A stretch of 64,000 nt of DNA. It comes from Magnaporthiopsis rhizophila. Lineage: Eukaryota; Ascomycota; Sordariomycetes; Magnaporthales; Magnaporthaceae. The translations under genes were made by a program, and so were the position numbers. Position 1 is the stretch's first letter. Every line of letters starts with the position of its first letter. The notes under the pieces are model-generated. The model saw only the letters and a list, made by a program, of their open reading frames with translations, was not told the DNA's origin and did not search any database. The stretch covers positions 124,001-188,000 of the forward strand of contig PYSS01000014.1 in NCBI GenBank assembly GCA_003049465.1, in the 5' to 3' direction. Of the stretch, positions 1 through 9,450 are shown piece after piece.

Positions 1-417
1 CACCGAGCAGCTCGAGCGATCACCAAGTTGCAACCTAGCGGCCGCCTCTTTTGTATCGTCCGTCTCGGACTCGAGCATGCCAAGTCGGCAAAATCTGCGA
101 CTGGCCATCGGCCAACTGAGCTTATCGTCGAGCGGCGCCGAGATTGTTCTCCACGGTCATCACTGGTCACGCTAGTTATCTGAGAGGCCAGTTTCTGGCC
201 CGGCTGAATGGCTGGCATCTGAGGCACCAGTGGTTACGGGTTCGTCCTCCCAATGCCCATCTGCTTCGCTATACCCGCACATTGCCGGCGTCATTCACTC
301 ACACTCGCATAGGTGAGGGCAATTCCAGGGCAGAGATCGATGCATTGTATTATCATCTACGACTGATAACGGCAATGGACTGGCATTCACATTCTCGAGA
401 AGAGATCTAGTTTGCTA
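1..417. other. Intergenic, no gene seen
   Basis: Left edge of the window up to the stop codon of the first gene. Short open frames exist but none has a recognisable protein, start context or splice structure. It probably carries the 3' end of the reductase transcript. Confidence 0.5.
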
Positions 418-1440
418 CTACGCAGCAGCCCCCTGCTCAACACGCAGCAGCTGACGGTACGCATCCCCAAAAGTCTCCGTCAGAGGCCGGTACTTGATGC
501 CCAGCACCTCAACCGCCTTGCTCCCATCAATCGTGTACGTCTCGGGCCATTTCCCCGGCGTGCCCTCGGGGATCCGTGCCCGCAGCTCAGGCACCGCCTC
601 CCGGGATGCGTCGGCGGCGCGCTGCCAGTTGAAGGCGTGGGCGAGCACGAAGCGCCTGCCGCCGGCCGCGGGCGTCTCGAGGGCGGCCAGGTGCGCCTCG
701 GCCACGTCGCGCACGTCGACGCAGCCGCAAAAGTCCGGGTCGCGCACCTTGTCGGAGCCCAGCACCTCGTAGACGGCCTGCGTCGACTCGCCCAGGTGCT
801 TGATGTCGGCCGGGTCCGTGACGTAGGGCCCAAAGATCCAGGCCGGGTTGAGCGATACCAGGTCGAACGACACGGCGCCCTTATTCTTCGACATCCAGTC
901 CCACATGGCGCGCTCGGCAAAGGCCTTGGAGGCGCAGTAGGCAAAGGCGCCGTTGCTGGACGTCGCTGCCTCGTCCCACGTGGCCGGGTTCCAGTCGGCG
1001 TCGGTGAAGTGCCGACCGGGCTGGTGATCTGTGGCGGCAAAGTTGCCGACGGCCGCGAAGCTCGAGGTGAAGGCGACACGCTCTAGGGCCGGAGTGCCGA
1101 AGCGCTTGGCGGCCTCGAGCACGGCGACGGAGGCGTTGACGGCCGGGTCGAGCAGGTCTTTGACGTTGTCCTTGGGGTTGAGCACAAAGGGCGAGGCGGT
1201 GTGGATGATGGCGGTGACACCGTCGAGCTTGCCCTCGTACGCGTCGGCGATGGAGATGTCGGGGATGACGATGTACGACAAGCGGCCGGCGGCGTCGGGG
1301 AACTGGGCGGTGGTCTTGGTGCCCGAGGACTCGGTTCTTACCACGGCGCGGACGGTGTAGCCGCGGGCGAGGGCCTCGCGGATGAGGTGGCCGCCGACGA
1401 AGCCGCTAGCGCCGGTGAGGAGGATGGTTCCTTTGGCCAT
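418..1440 (-). CDS. NAD(P)-dependent extended-SDR reductase (aldehyde/ketone reductase, Gre2/DFR-like)
   Basis: Single-exon gene of 340 aa, the usual size for the family. The N-terminus has the Rossmann nucleotide-binding motif TGASGFVG at residues 9-16 after a hydrophobic beta strand. The mid-region has FTSSFAAVG (catalytic Ser/Thr strand) and YCASKAFAE (YxxxK active site), followed by LNPAWIFGP, all hallmarks of extended SDRs such as methylglyoxal/aldehyde reductases and dihydroflavonol-4-reductase-like enzymes. No signal peptide or membrane segment is visible, so it is probably cytosolic. The substrate cannot be inferred. The start is the first ATG of the frame, directly before the beta strand. 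A TATA box lies 135 bp upstream and the 5' UTR on the coding strand is CA/CT-rich. Its neighbour, the FAH-family gene, has the same orientation about 0.65 kb away, without evidence of a shared pathway. Confidence 0.9.
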   Translation of the reverse strand: MAKGTILLTGASGFVGGHLIREALARGYTVRAVVRTESSGTKTTAQFPDAAGRLSYIVIPDISIADAYEGKLDGVTAIIHTASPFVLNPKDNVKDLLDPAVNASVAVLEAAKRFGTPALERVAFTSSFAAVGNFAATDHQPGRHFTDADWNPATWDEAATSSNGAFAYCASKAFAERAMWDWMSKNKGAVSFDLVSLNPAWIFGPYVTDPADIKHLGESTQAVYEVLGSDKVRDPDFCGCVDVRDVAEAHLAALETPAAGGRRFVLAHAFNWQRAADASREAVPELRARIPEGTPGKWPETYTIDGSKAVEVLGIKYRPLTETFGDAYRQLLRVEQGAAA

Positions 1441-2091
1441 TGTGTGAGTTCTTGGGTGGTGGTAGGTATGAATCTTGAGTGTGAGTGTCTGAGGTGTGAG
1501 AGTCTGAAGTGCGAGTGTATGAGGTGTGTGTCTGAGGGCGAGGAGAGACGAGACGAAGACAGACAGGACGTCCCCTTATATATCTATCAAGACCCTCGCT
1601 GCCGTCAAGTATCGGCGTTATCACCATCGGCCATAAGCAACATTAGCTACTCTCCTGGTAGCCAACCACGGCAGGAGGGCCCCATTAATCAGCCAGATGC
1701 GGCATTATGCGGGCAGGCGCCCAGCCGATAGGCCAGCACTTGAGGGCCAGTCTGGCTTGTGTTTACACGAAGAGGTGCATGCTTGGCATTGCTCGAACTC
1801 GCCGTTAAGTTTGCAGTGGATGCTTGCTGGCCTGAGACGGCGTTTAGAGGGAACCCTTGTTGGCGTCGGCGATAACACACCATGTGTCAGCAGATGGACC
1901 AGTAACAGCTGCAGACGGCCGTCCCGTTCCACTAATTCCGGACGAAGTGCGTCAGTGGCTGGGTAAACCTCGCTTTCATGCGCAGTCAGCGTCGCATGCG
2001 AAGAGACCGATGCCGAGAGACGATGCATGGCGGAAGCTGCTCAAAATTGCGTCTACCTGATCTATCAAGGTACCATGTCGCGGCATTCGCC
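1441..2091. other. Intergenic; promoter of the SDR gene
   Basis: Holds the GT-rich stretch 1460-1530, which is the imperfectly repetitive 5' UTR of the minus-strand SDR gene, and its TATA box. The rest, to the stop of the FAH-family gene, shows no gene. Confidence 0.5.
1575..1582 (-). promoter_or_regulatory. TATA box of the SDR gene
   Basis: TATATAAG on the minus strand, 135 bp before the ATG and followed by a pyrimidine/CA-rich leader. The position is typical of a highly expressed fungal gene. Confidence 0.55.
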
Positions 2092-3098
2092 CTACTCGTA
2101 GTACACCTCGTTGATCAACGTGCCTGCAACCGTCAGCGCCGAACATGACCCTAGGGTGGAGAAACTCACCAATGCCGTCGATGTACACGCGCATGTCGTC
2201 GCCGTGCTTCAGCCACACGCGCGGCTTGCGCATGGCGCCCACACCTGGTGGGGTGCCCAACATGATGACGGTGCCGCGCTCCAGGGTTGTGCCCTGCGAG
2301 AGGAAGGCGATGGTCTTGGCGACGGAGAAAATCATCTCGCTGCGAGGGTCAGCGACGGTTGCATGACGTCCGCCGGAGTCTGAACCTACCGTGTGTGCGA
2401 GTCCTGGACCGTCTGGCCGCCCAGCGTCGACTTGATGGCCACGTTGTGCGGGTCGAGCTTCGAGGCCGCCACCAGAACCGGGCCAATCGGGGCGGAGGCG
2501 TCCAGACCCTTGGAGAAGCACCACTGGCTGTTGCGGAACTGCTCCGTTCTGGCGCTGACGTCGTTGCCCGCCGTGTAGCCCAGGACGTACTCCATGGCCC
2601 TGTCCTCGGGGATGTCGCGGCCGTCCTTGGCGATGATGAGGGTGAGCTCGGCTTCGTAGTCGCTCGTCTCGTCCTGCACGAACTTGGGGATCGAGATCTT
2701 TTGCGGGTATGGGCCGCTGAGCGCGGTGCGCGGCTTGATGAAGAGGACGGGGTGCTCGGGCACGGGCATGTTGGCCTCTTTGGCGTGGTCGTGATAGTTG
2801 AGGCCGAGGCAGCGGATGATGGGGACTTCGGATTTGTCGATTGGCGAGAGCAGCTGTTGCCGTTAGCGAGTTGCCGCATTGAGATGGAGTGGCATTCACG
2901 TACCTGCGACACGGTCAGGATCTTGTCCGTCACGACACCGTCGAATATCGAGCCCGTGATGACCTTGGCCTGGACCGTCTTCTTCTCAAACGTGGCGAGG
3001 CCGACGTCGAGCCCCGCGTCGCCGATGACCTCGCCCAGGTGGACGAGGCCATCCTCGACGGCGATGAAGCGGATCAAACGAGTCCAGCTGGGTGCCAT
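2092..3098 (-). CDS. Fumarylacetoacetate hydrolase (FAH) family protein
   Basis: Four exons in transcription order: 3098-2904, 2853-2390, 2339-2170 and 2123-2092. The introns are 50, 50 and 46 nt with GTACGT, GTAGGT and GTGAGT donors. The spliced length is 861 nt, giving 286 aa, typical for the small FAH/acylpyruvase group. Family motifs visible are GLNYHDHAKE, DYEAELTLII (metal-binding Glu residues), GYTAGNDVSAR (metal-binding Asp) and LGTPPGVG near the end. Members hydrolyse C-C bonds of acylpyruvates or fumarylacetoacetate, or decarboxylate oxaloacetate; which reaction applies here cannot be read from sequence. No targeting signal is evident. The ATG at 3098 was preferred over one nine codons upstream because MAPSWTRLIRF matches the usual fungal start. 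Confidence 0.9.
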
Positions 3099-3428
3099 GG
3101 TGGTTGGATGGGTTCTGTGTTCCAAAGAAGACGAGACTGGCGGATGGAGGCTCGCGTTCTTTTCACATTACCCCACGGACATCCAGGCTGGGGTCGATGC
3201 GGGGGAACAGATGCACCGGCCGGCAATTCGTGCTCGAGCCGTCGGAACCCTCATGCCGAACTGGATATGCCGGAGCTCTGCTGGTTACTGGAGGCCGTGA
3301 TGATGAGCGGCTTATGGTGTGCTTACAGAGCCGCATTACTCGTTTCTAGCAGCCAGTTTGGCGGGGCTGGCGGGGTACATGACGCCATCGCGGTACCCAC
3401 TACAGTGAGGCATCAGTGGCATTGAGAT
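3099..3428. other. Intergenic between convergent ends of regulation; no gene seen
   Basis: This is the 5' region of the FAH gene and the 3' flank of the four-TM protein gene. No TATA box or small ORF is convincing. Confidence 0.4.
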
Positions 3429-4874
3429 CTAACCAGACCCGAATACAAGCACCAGCTGGACCAGACCAAGAAACGACTGCGCCGCGAAGCCGACCATGGC
3501 CGACCACAGCAGCGACACAGACCCGTACAAGACGATAGCAGCCACCGTACACAGACACACGAGTACTGAAAACGCCCAGACGAGGTACTTGGCCTCGGCC
3601 GCCAAGGCGTTGCGGAACTGGTCGGGAGCTGCGAGCGGCGCCGCCAGCTGAACCAGCAGCCCCAGAAGCTGCAGCATGGCACTGGACACGAGCGCCCAGA
3701 AGTCGGCGTCGAACCAACCGCCGCGCCCATCCTCCAGCTGCCGGAACCCGACGCACGCCGGCAATAACGCCAGCACCGTCACCGCCATCGACAGCCCCAT
3801 CAGCGCCGCCATGGACGCGCCCCGGCCTGCTTCCGCAAACGCCACGGCCACGGGTTGGGCGGCGGCATGGGCGTCGTGGTCCACTTCGTCCTCTGCTCGG
3901 GGTCTGGACTCGTCGTTAGCGTGCGATTAGATGGGGCGTTCTGGCTTGGACTTACCGCCACACGTCTATCTCCGGGTCCGTCAGTCGCTGGTTCTCTGCG
4001 CCGCCCAGCCGCGAGTCTTTATCCTTGACCAGCGTCCAGGCCTCAAAGTAGTGCGCCTCCTCGAGCGCAGTCAGCCGCCGCCTCAACGCGTCCAGCATCT
4101 CCTGGTCCAGCAGCGTGCAGCCCGTCTCGTCGGCGTCGTCCCCGGCGGCCACGGCGGCGCGCACGCGGTCGCGCAGCAGCACGGCGCGCTCGACGACTTT
4201 GGCCAGGCGCAGCTCGGCCGACTGCAGGTTCGCGACGACGAGCGAGATGTACTCGCCCTGCGTGCCCGGCGCCTGCTCTAGCAGCATCCCCAGCGACAGT
4301 TCAAAGGCGCCGGCTAGGTCCTCGCGCATACGACAATGGATTATGTGTTGCTCGTTGAGCTCGGCGATGCGGCCTAGCAGCATGCGCGGCCAGAACTTGG
4401 CCGCGTTGGTCTCGCGCAGGATCGAGCACAGCTGCCGCTCCGTCAGCTCGCCAAGCGCGTCATGGTCGTCTGCCTCCGCCCCGTCTACCACGTCGATGCC
4501 CGAGGCCGTTTTGGCCGACAGCTGCTTGTCGAGCCAGTCCGAGATGGGCTGGATGCCCTCGTACCGCCGCCGGAAGTGGTGCCGGATATTCGCGCGCTGG
4601 CTGTCGGACGAAGTGCCCTTGGTCAGGAAGAGCGTCGTTTCGAGGTCGAGGTTCAGCACGCAGTCGACGATGCGTCTCAGGTGCTGAAGGGCTTTTTTGT
4701 TCAGTGGATCTGTGGCTGTCAGCTATTTTCCCTGCCGTCCTGTTTGTGAGCCTTACAGATGTCCTGCAGCGCATCGGCCCGTCTGTCTCCTGTTCGCCTG
4801 CGCAGGCGGACGTTTGCCATTTTCGGGGCTTCCGGGGCATGCTGGATGTACCCAAAGGCATTTTGCTTCGCCAT
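3429..4874 (-). CDS. Uncharacterised membrane protein, four C-terminal TM segments
   Basis: Three exons: 4874-4757, 4709-3956 and 3903-3429, with introns of 47 and 52 nt (GTAAGG and GTAAGT donors). The total is 1347 nt, 448 aa. The first exon (MAKQNAFGYIQHAPEAPK...) is my prediction and joins in frame. The N-terminal ~290 residues are soluble, helical and charged (for example ERQLCSILRETNAAKFWPR and ALRRRLTALEEAHYFEAW). They are followed by four hydrophobic helices, beginning MAALMGLSMAVTVLALL, FWALVSSAMLQLLGLL, YLVWAFSVLVCLCTVAAIVL and WSAMVGFAAQSFLGLVQLV. I do not recognise a named family. The layout, a cytosolic helical domain plus a four-helix membrane anchor, recurs in fungal proteins of unknown function. 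Confidence 0.75.
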
Positions 4875-5246
4875 ATCGGACGTCAGTGTGCGTATTCGAG
4901 AGATTCAGTGTATCCGTCTTTGAGGTATTCTGTCTCAGCGCTCTTGTTTCCTGGAAGTACGAGAAAGTACGAGATGCGGGTTTAAGTGAGGCTTCTGCCT
5001 GCATGCGTCACCTGCCCTCCGGGACCGGACTCCGCCCAGCTGAGTGCCCGGTCAGCCTCACCTTCGGGCAGCTCTTGCTACTGGCCAGTCACCACCGTAT
5101 CATCTGGCTAGGCGCACTGGACTGCTAGCACGCCTAATTTTTGGCCATGCGCGGGGCTGCTTGACGTGGCAGCCTACCGATGCCGGATACGCCCTCCAGC
5201 TAGACTCGATCTGCCCATACGCCTCATCTCGACCGTCGGGGCACCT
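4875..5246. other. Intergenic, no gene seen
   Basis: 5' flank of the four-TM protein gene and 3' flank of the P450. It contains the small direct repeat AGTACGAGAA at about 4956-4975 and nothing else notable. Confidence 0.4.
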
Positions 5247-6950
5247 TCACGGCAGCCCACTAGACTCGTCTGCTCTACGCGCCTGGACTAATAAACCCGG
5301 CTTCTCCCATAGGGTAAACACCCTGCAACGCTCTGTCCAGTCGGCCGACTGCGGGAGCAGCTCAAAGTCGAAGTGCCAGAGCACCTTGGCCATGAGAAGA
5401 CGCATCTCGTGGTTGGCCAGGCTGTATTGTGTCAGCTGCGCTCGATTGCAGGCCAGAAGATGGGGCTACCAGCCAGAAGACAACACACCTCTGTCCAATG
5501 CAGTTCCTCGGCCCCGTCTCAAAGGGCTCAAAGGCCTCCTTTTTGTCACGGTCGAACCCCGAGCCGGGAAGCCACCGCTCGGGGATGAACGAGTCTGGGT
5601 CCTCAAAGTTGGCGGGCGAGTGGTAGGCGACGTAGTGGTAAACGCCAACATGGGTCTAGCGAGGTCAGCAGACGAATACCAGACCGGAGATAAGGCGTGC
5701 CACTCACGCCACCGGGAATAAAGTCTCCGCAGATGATGCCGCCTTCCCGAGGTACCGCGCGCGCACCACTGGCAGGCAAAGGAGGGAATATGCGCATGCC
5801 CTCGCTGATGCAGGCCTTCAGGTACTCCAGCCGCGCCAGCGCCTCGAGCGTCATGTCGTGCTCCGTCCCGAAGGCGCCGCGGACCTCGCGCACGAGGCGG
5901 CGCATGCGCTGAGGATCCCGGAGGAGCAGGTAGGTCAGCGCGCTCAGCAGCGTCGCCGACGTCTCGGCGCCGGCCAGCACAAAGGCGGCGGCGTTGCTGT
6001 ACATCTCGTGGCGCGTGAGCGGCACCTTGCCGTCGGCTCCCAGGACCAGGTTCCACAGGTCCGGCTGGTCCGACGTCCGCTCCAGGCGTGCGTCGACGCG
6101 GTCGCGAACGAAGCGCATGTGTGAGTCTATGAGCTCCCTAAAGGACGCGGGCAGCAGGTACCGCTTGGCGAAGCGGGCGACGGGGCCGAGCCGGGCGACC
6201 GGAAAGGCGATGTAGACCATGGCCTTGAACGAATCGAAAACGTTGGCCACCCAGGGCACGTACTCGCCGTCGGCCAGCATGCCCAGCGACTCGCCGAACA
6301 CGAGCTCGGTCGTGATGTCGAAGGTGGCGTAGTTGAAGACGCGCACCATGTCGACGGCGCCGCCGGCCTCGGAGTCGGTGCGGATGCGGGCCACCAGCGC
6401 GTCCGCGTACCGTGTCAGCATGCCGGCCTGGCGCCGCAGGGCCTGCTCCGAAAAGGCCGGGCTGAAGATGCGACGCAGGCGTGCGTGCTGCTCATCGCTG
6501 GGGTGCGTGGCCAGGCTGGGCACGCCCTCGGAGTTGATGCTGTCGAGCACCTGGGCCCACCAGGGGTCCTTGGGGAAGCTGTAGACGCGCGGGTTGGCCC
6601 CGCGCCCGCGCCCGCCGTAGATGTCTACCCAGGCCGCGGCGTCGGTAAAGCTGAGGCGCTCGGGCCCCAGCCGCACGGTTGGGCCGTACCGGGCGTGCTG
6701 CCGGCAGATCCAGGGAATGAGCTCGCCTCGGCACTCGATGACGTAGTAGACCAGGTTCGTCGTTTTTGCGTACCACGGCCCGGGGTACTTGGAGAGCGGG
6801 TGCAGCCAGATGTAGTAGACGGCACGGAGGACGAAGGCCGTGAGGAACTGAGACGTCAGCGGGGTCGTCAGCGGGGAGTCAAGCACTTACCAGGCCGGTA
6901 AAGACAACCAGCAACTGCCAGGGCATCGGAACCGCACTAAACCAAGCCAT
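5247..6950 (-). CDS. Cytochrome P450 monooxygenase (CYP65-like group)
   Basis: Four exons: 6950-6891, 6847-5708, 5655-5489 and 5421-5247, with introns of 43, 52 and 67 nt. The total is 1542 nt, 513 aa, normal for a microsomal P450. Visible features in order are an N-terminal membrane anchor (residues about 8-30), the proline hinge HPLSKYPGPWYAK, HARLRRIFSPAFSEQALRRQ (helix C), the I-helix AGAETSA (O2-binding AGxxT), EGMR (ExxR of helix K), and the heme loop FETGPRNCIGQ with its Cys ligand. It acts at the ER membrane with a P450 reductase. Overall it resembles the CYP65 group, which includes fungal secondary-metabolite hydroxylases, but no backbone synthase or other cluster gene lies nearby, so the substrate is unknown. 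The last exon completes the helix L/meander C-terminus. Confidence 0.92.
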
Positions 6951-7232
6951 GGTCGAGAGGTCAACGTGCAACTGAATTGGATTGGAGGCTCTACGGATAC
7001 TGGATGAGAAAGAGAAAAGCCGGGTGCACCGACGGGTTTTTATCATGACCTCCGTCCGACCGGCTCCATACATGTTATTGGCGGTTAAACCACTCCGCGG
7101 TCAGCAAGTCGTCGGGCAGCAGACGCGCTGACGGGCCGGTACCGTGCAGCTCGACCGGCCAGTAGCATGCCAGATGGACCGTTACACAGCATACGACGTA
7201 GCAGTCTGACTGCTCAAGCGTTGCCTCCCGTC

Positions 7233-7747
7233 TCAGTAGCTCGAGCACCCTCCGCCACCGGAGCTGTCACCTCCTCCGCCGCCGCCAGAGCTGTCACATC
7301 CTCCCGAGCTTGAATTCCCTCCGCCGCCGTGGCTGCTATGCCCTGTCGGGTCTCCCGTATAGCTGTATGTGGGCACGTACGTGCTCGTGGGATGGTATGA
7401 TTGGCTGGACGGGCCGTTGGTGCTGCGGGTGGGCTGTTCGGATGTGACGCTGGCCCTGGGTGGCTTTTTGCGTGGGTGCGCGATGGCGGGCTGCACTGGC
7501 GGCTTTGCATCCCGTTCAGGGACGGCGGCCAGCGGGCGGGAGGTCGGTGCGGTCTTTTGGGCGGCTATAGGGACGGGTTCTGGGTCGGGAGAATTTCCGG
7601 TATTTTCGGCAGCCTCTCTAGCGGCCGCACTCTTCACGGCGGGCGCCCGCTTTCGTCGAAGCCAAGCAGTCTATGGCCCCGTGTTAGTCTGTGGCTTTGC
7701 GCGATGACACTGGTGATGCGGTGACTTACCGATAGATTGCAGCCCAT
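7233..7747 (-). CDS. Small Gly/Ser-rich protein with N-terminal MGC acylation motif
   Basis: Two exons, 7747-7730 and 7670-7233, separated by a 59-nt intron (GTAAGT donor, CTAAC branch). Together they encode 151 aa. The tiny first exon gives MGCNLS, which joins in frame to TAWLRRKRAPAVKSAAARE. A Gly at 2, Cys at 3 and Ser at 6 form a textbook N-myristoylation site with a palmitoylatable Cys, and a basic patch (RRKR) follows. An upstream ATG in another frame (MAEIRAQ) does not read through the splice. The middle is Pro/Ser/Thr-rich and disordered. The C-terminus is a Gly/Ser tail with two isolated cysteines (GGCDSS, GGCSSY). Function is unknown. The predicted location is the inner face of the plasma membrane or endomembranes. 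The CDS call depends on the short first exon. Confidence 0.65.
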
Positions 7748-8135
7748 TGTGCTCGTCTGGTGGTCTGAGCCTGAGCTCGAATCTCAGCCATGACGTCGAC
7801 AACGACTAGACACCCGTTTTATATCCCAACCTCTCGACAGCTCGGCCTACCAGATGCTGAAGACGCACACTCGTGACACATACCATGGCGCAGGCAGCAA
7901 GGCCTCGGTGAGCGGCCCTAACCTGAACGGAGACCGACGGGCTGCCAGAATTTTCCACTGGCAACACGATGCAGGCAGACATGAGGAATGGCGAACACGT
8001 GGTGTATTTGTGGGTTGCGCCCATCGCTCGGCTAAGCCTCAGCTGTTACCGACGATCGGATTCGGAATATACATAGCCACCAACGCCAGCAATAGGACCC
8101 CGCTGTCGGTAACATCCAAAATAACTGCTCTCAGC
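7748..8135. other. Intergenic, no gene seen
   Basis: 5' flank of the MGC protein gene and 3' flank of the CFEM-GPI gene. No conserved ORF or repeat was recognised. Confidence 0.4.
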
Positions 8136-8746
8136 TCACAGCAGGGCAAGAAGACCAGCACCAAGCGCAGCAACCAGACCCGCCCCGGCCGTTGCGCCGC
8201 CCGCTGCGCCGCCTCCTGCAGGCGCCGAGGTGGTCGCCGCACCGCGCGATGTCGTCTGGGTCGGGTTGGTGGTCGCGGTGCCGTTGGTGACGGACGACCG
8301 AGTGGTCACGGGCAGGATGCTGACGTCGCTAGGCTCTGGCGCGGATGTCGGGCGCGGCGACGGAGTGCCGGTGGGAGGCGCGAGTGAGCTGCTGGACCCG
8401 CCGGCGCCGGCGAGCACGTCCTCGCAGTACTTGTAGGTACCGGGGAGTACTTGGGCTGCGGGGGTCAGCGGAGCGGACGCAGACGCAGATATGACGGAAA
8501 AGAAGCGAAGATCAACGTACTAAGAGCGGTGTCGCTCCCACAGGCCTGCAGCACGCAGGCGGTGCCACTGTTGTAGATGGCCTCAAAGTTGGGCCGGTCG
8601 CAGATGCACTTGCCGTCGAGCGGCTGGCACTTGGTCGCCGACGTCACGCCGTCTTGCAGACACTTGAGCGCGCACGAGGGCACGTATTTGCCGATGTCTT
8701 GGCCCGCGACCAGCGTGGCCGCGGCGAGAAAGATGGAGGCCTTCAT
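8136..8746 (-). CDS. CFEM-domain GPI-anchored cell-surface protein
   Basis: Two exons, 8746-8521 and 8455-8136, with a 65-nt intron (GTACGT donor). The total is 181 aa. The signal peptide MKASIFLAAATLVAG is followed by a CFEM domain with all eight cysteines in the expected order: SCALKC, TKC, GKCIC, TAC, QAC and KYC. The Asp within CICD is the residue used in heme binding by some CFEM proteins. Next come a Ser/Thr/Pro-rich stalk and a hydrophobic tail with small residues (AGLVAALGAGLLALL), a GPI-anchor signal. CFEM-GPI proteins act in the cell wall or plasma membrane in heme/iron uptake, adhesion or pathogenicity. The gene is divergent from a siderophore transporter across a 704-bp promoter with iron-type GATA sites, which supports an iron role by inference. 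Confidence 0.9.
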
Positions 8747-9219
8747 TCTGGTGGAGTGCCAAGAGTAGAGGTGAAGAAGGAGCGGCGGTGACGGCGAGAG
8801 CGGCACATGGCGGGCACGACATTTATCTGTCGGCCATTCGGCAGGCCGCATGCTAACCCCCGGTTTCTCGGTCCCTGTTTTCAGCCCTGGATGGCCTCCC
8901 CACCCGACTAACCCCTCGGGGCAGGTCGGACCAGTGGCGTCCCACCACGAGCCAACCTTCGAGGCCGTCGGGGTGCGTCGAGCGTTGTTTTACTCGTCAG
9001 GGCTTGACGTTATTCCTCCGACTAACGGACATGGCGCAGGCTAGTGACGTGACGGAACGGCAGCGGTCATCTGCGACTGCTGGAGCGTCAACACTCGACG
9101 AGCAGCGCTCCCCTCTTCTTTAGGTTTTGCCGACGGGATGACAGCTCGATTCGGACGGCTGAGTGGTGCCGGCCAGGGGCAGAGCAGCGTCTGATTGGCC
9201 CTACCGCTCATGGTTGCAT

Positions 9220-9228
9220 TTATCAGAT
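9220..9228 (-). promoter_or_regulatory. ATCWGATAA site 1 (SreA/SREP-type iron GATA factor)
   Basis: TTATCAGAT on the plus strand, that is ATCTGATAA on the minus strand. This is an exact match to the published consensus of fungal iron-responsive GATA repressors. It is separated by one base from site 2, forming an inverted pair 222-230 bp before the transporter ATG. Confidence 0.65.
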
Positions 9229-9229
9229 G

Positions 9230-9238
9230 ATCAGATAA
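9230..9238 (+). promoter_or_regulatory. ATCWGATAA site 2 (SreA/SREP-type iron GATA factor)
   Basis: Exact ATCAGATAA, the right half of the inverted pair with site 1. Confidence 0.65.
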
Positions 9239-9320
9239 AGCCCTCGGTGGGCCGGGACGGAGCCGAGCTCGGCTTCGTCCGTCTTGGGAAATGGCGAGCA
9301 TGCCAGAAAGGCTTGGTTCG

Positions 9321-9329
9321 ATCTGATAA
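9321..9329 (+). promoter_or_regulatory. ATCWGATAA site 3 (SreA/SREP-type iron GATA factor)
   Basis: Exact ATCTGATAA located 122 bp before the transporter ATG, in the same orientation as site 2. Confidence 0.65.
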
Positions 9330-9450
9330 GCGCCCTGCTGCCTCGGCTGCGTGGGAAAATATTTTCGTGCTGATGTATACCATCACGCCAGCAGCACTCG
9401 GTCAGCCCCTGGATCGAGCGAGACTGTTTCCCAGCGTATAATCCCGAGCC

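Larger units (their letters stand above)
8747..9450. promoter_or_regulatory. Divergent promoter between CFEM-GPI and siderophore transporter genes
   Basis: A 704-bp bidirectional intergenic region. It carries three perfect ATCWGATAA motifs (9220-9228 minus, 9230-9238 plus, 9321-9329 plus) closer to the transporter. A weaker TTATCTGTC match lies at 8824-8832, about 80 bp from the CFEM start. No ORF of note is present. Confidence 0.6.

Noticed and set aside
5247..6950. P450 as a member of a secondary-metabolite gene cluster
   Set aside because: No polyketide, peptide or terpene synthase, no cluster regulator and no cluster transporter lies within the window.
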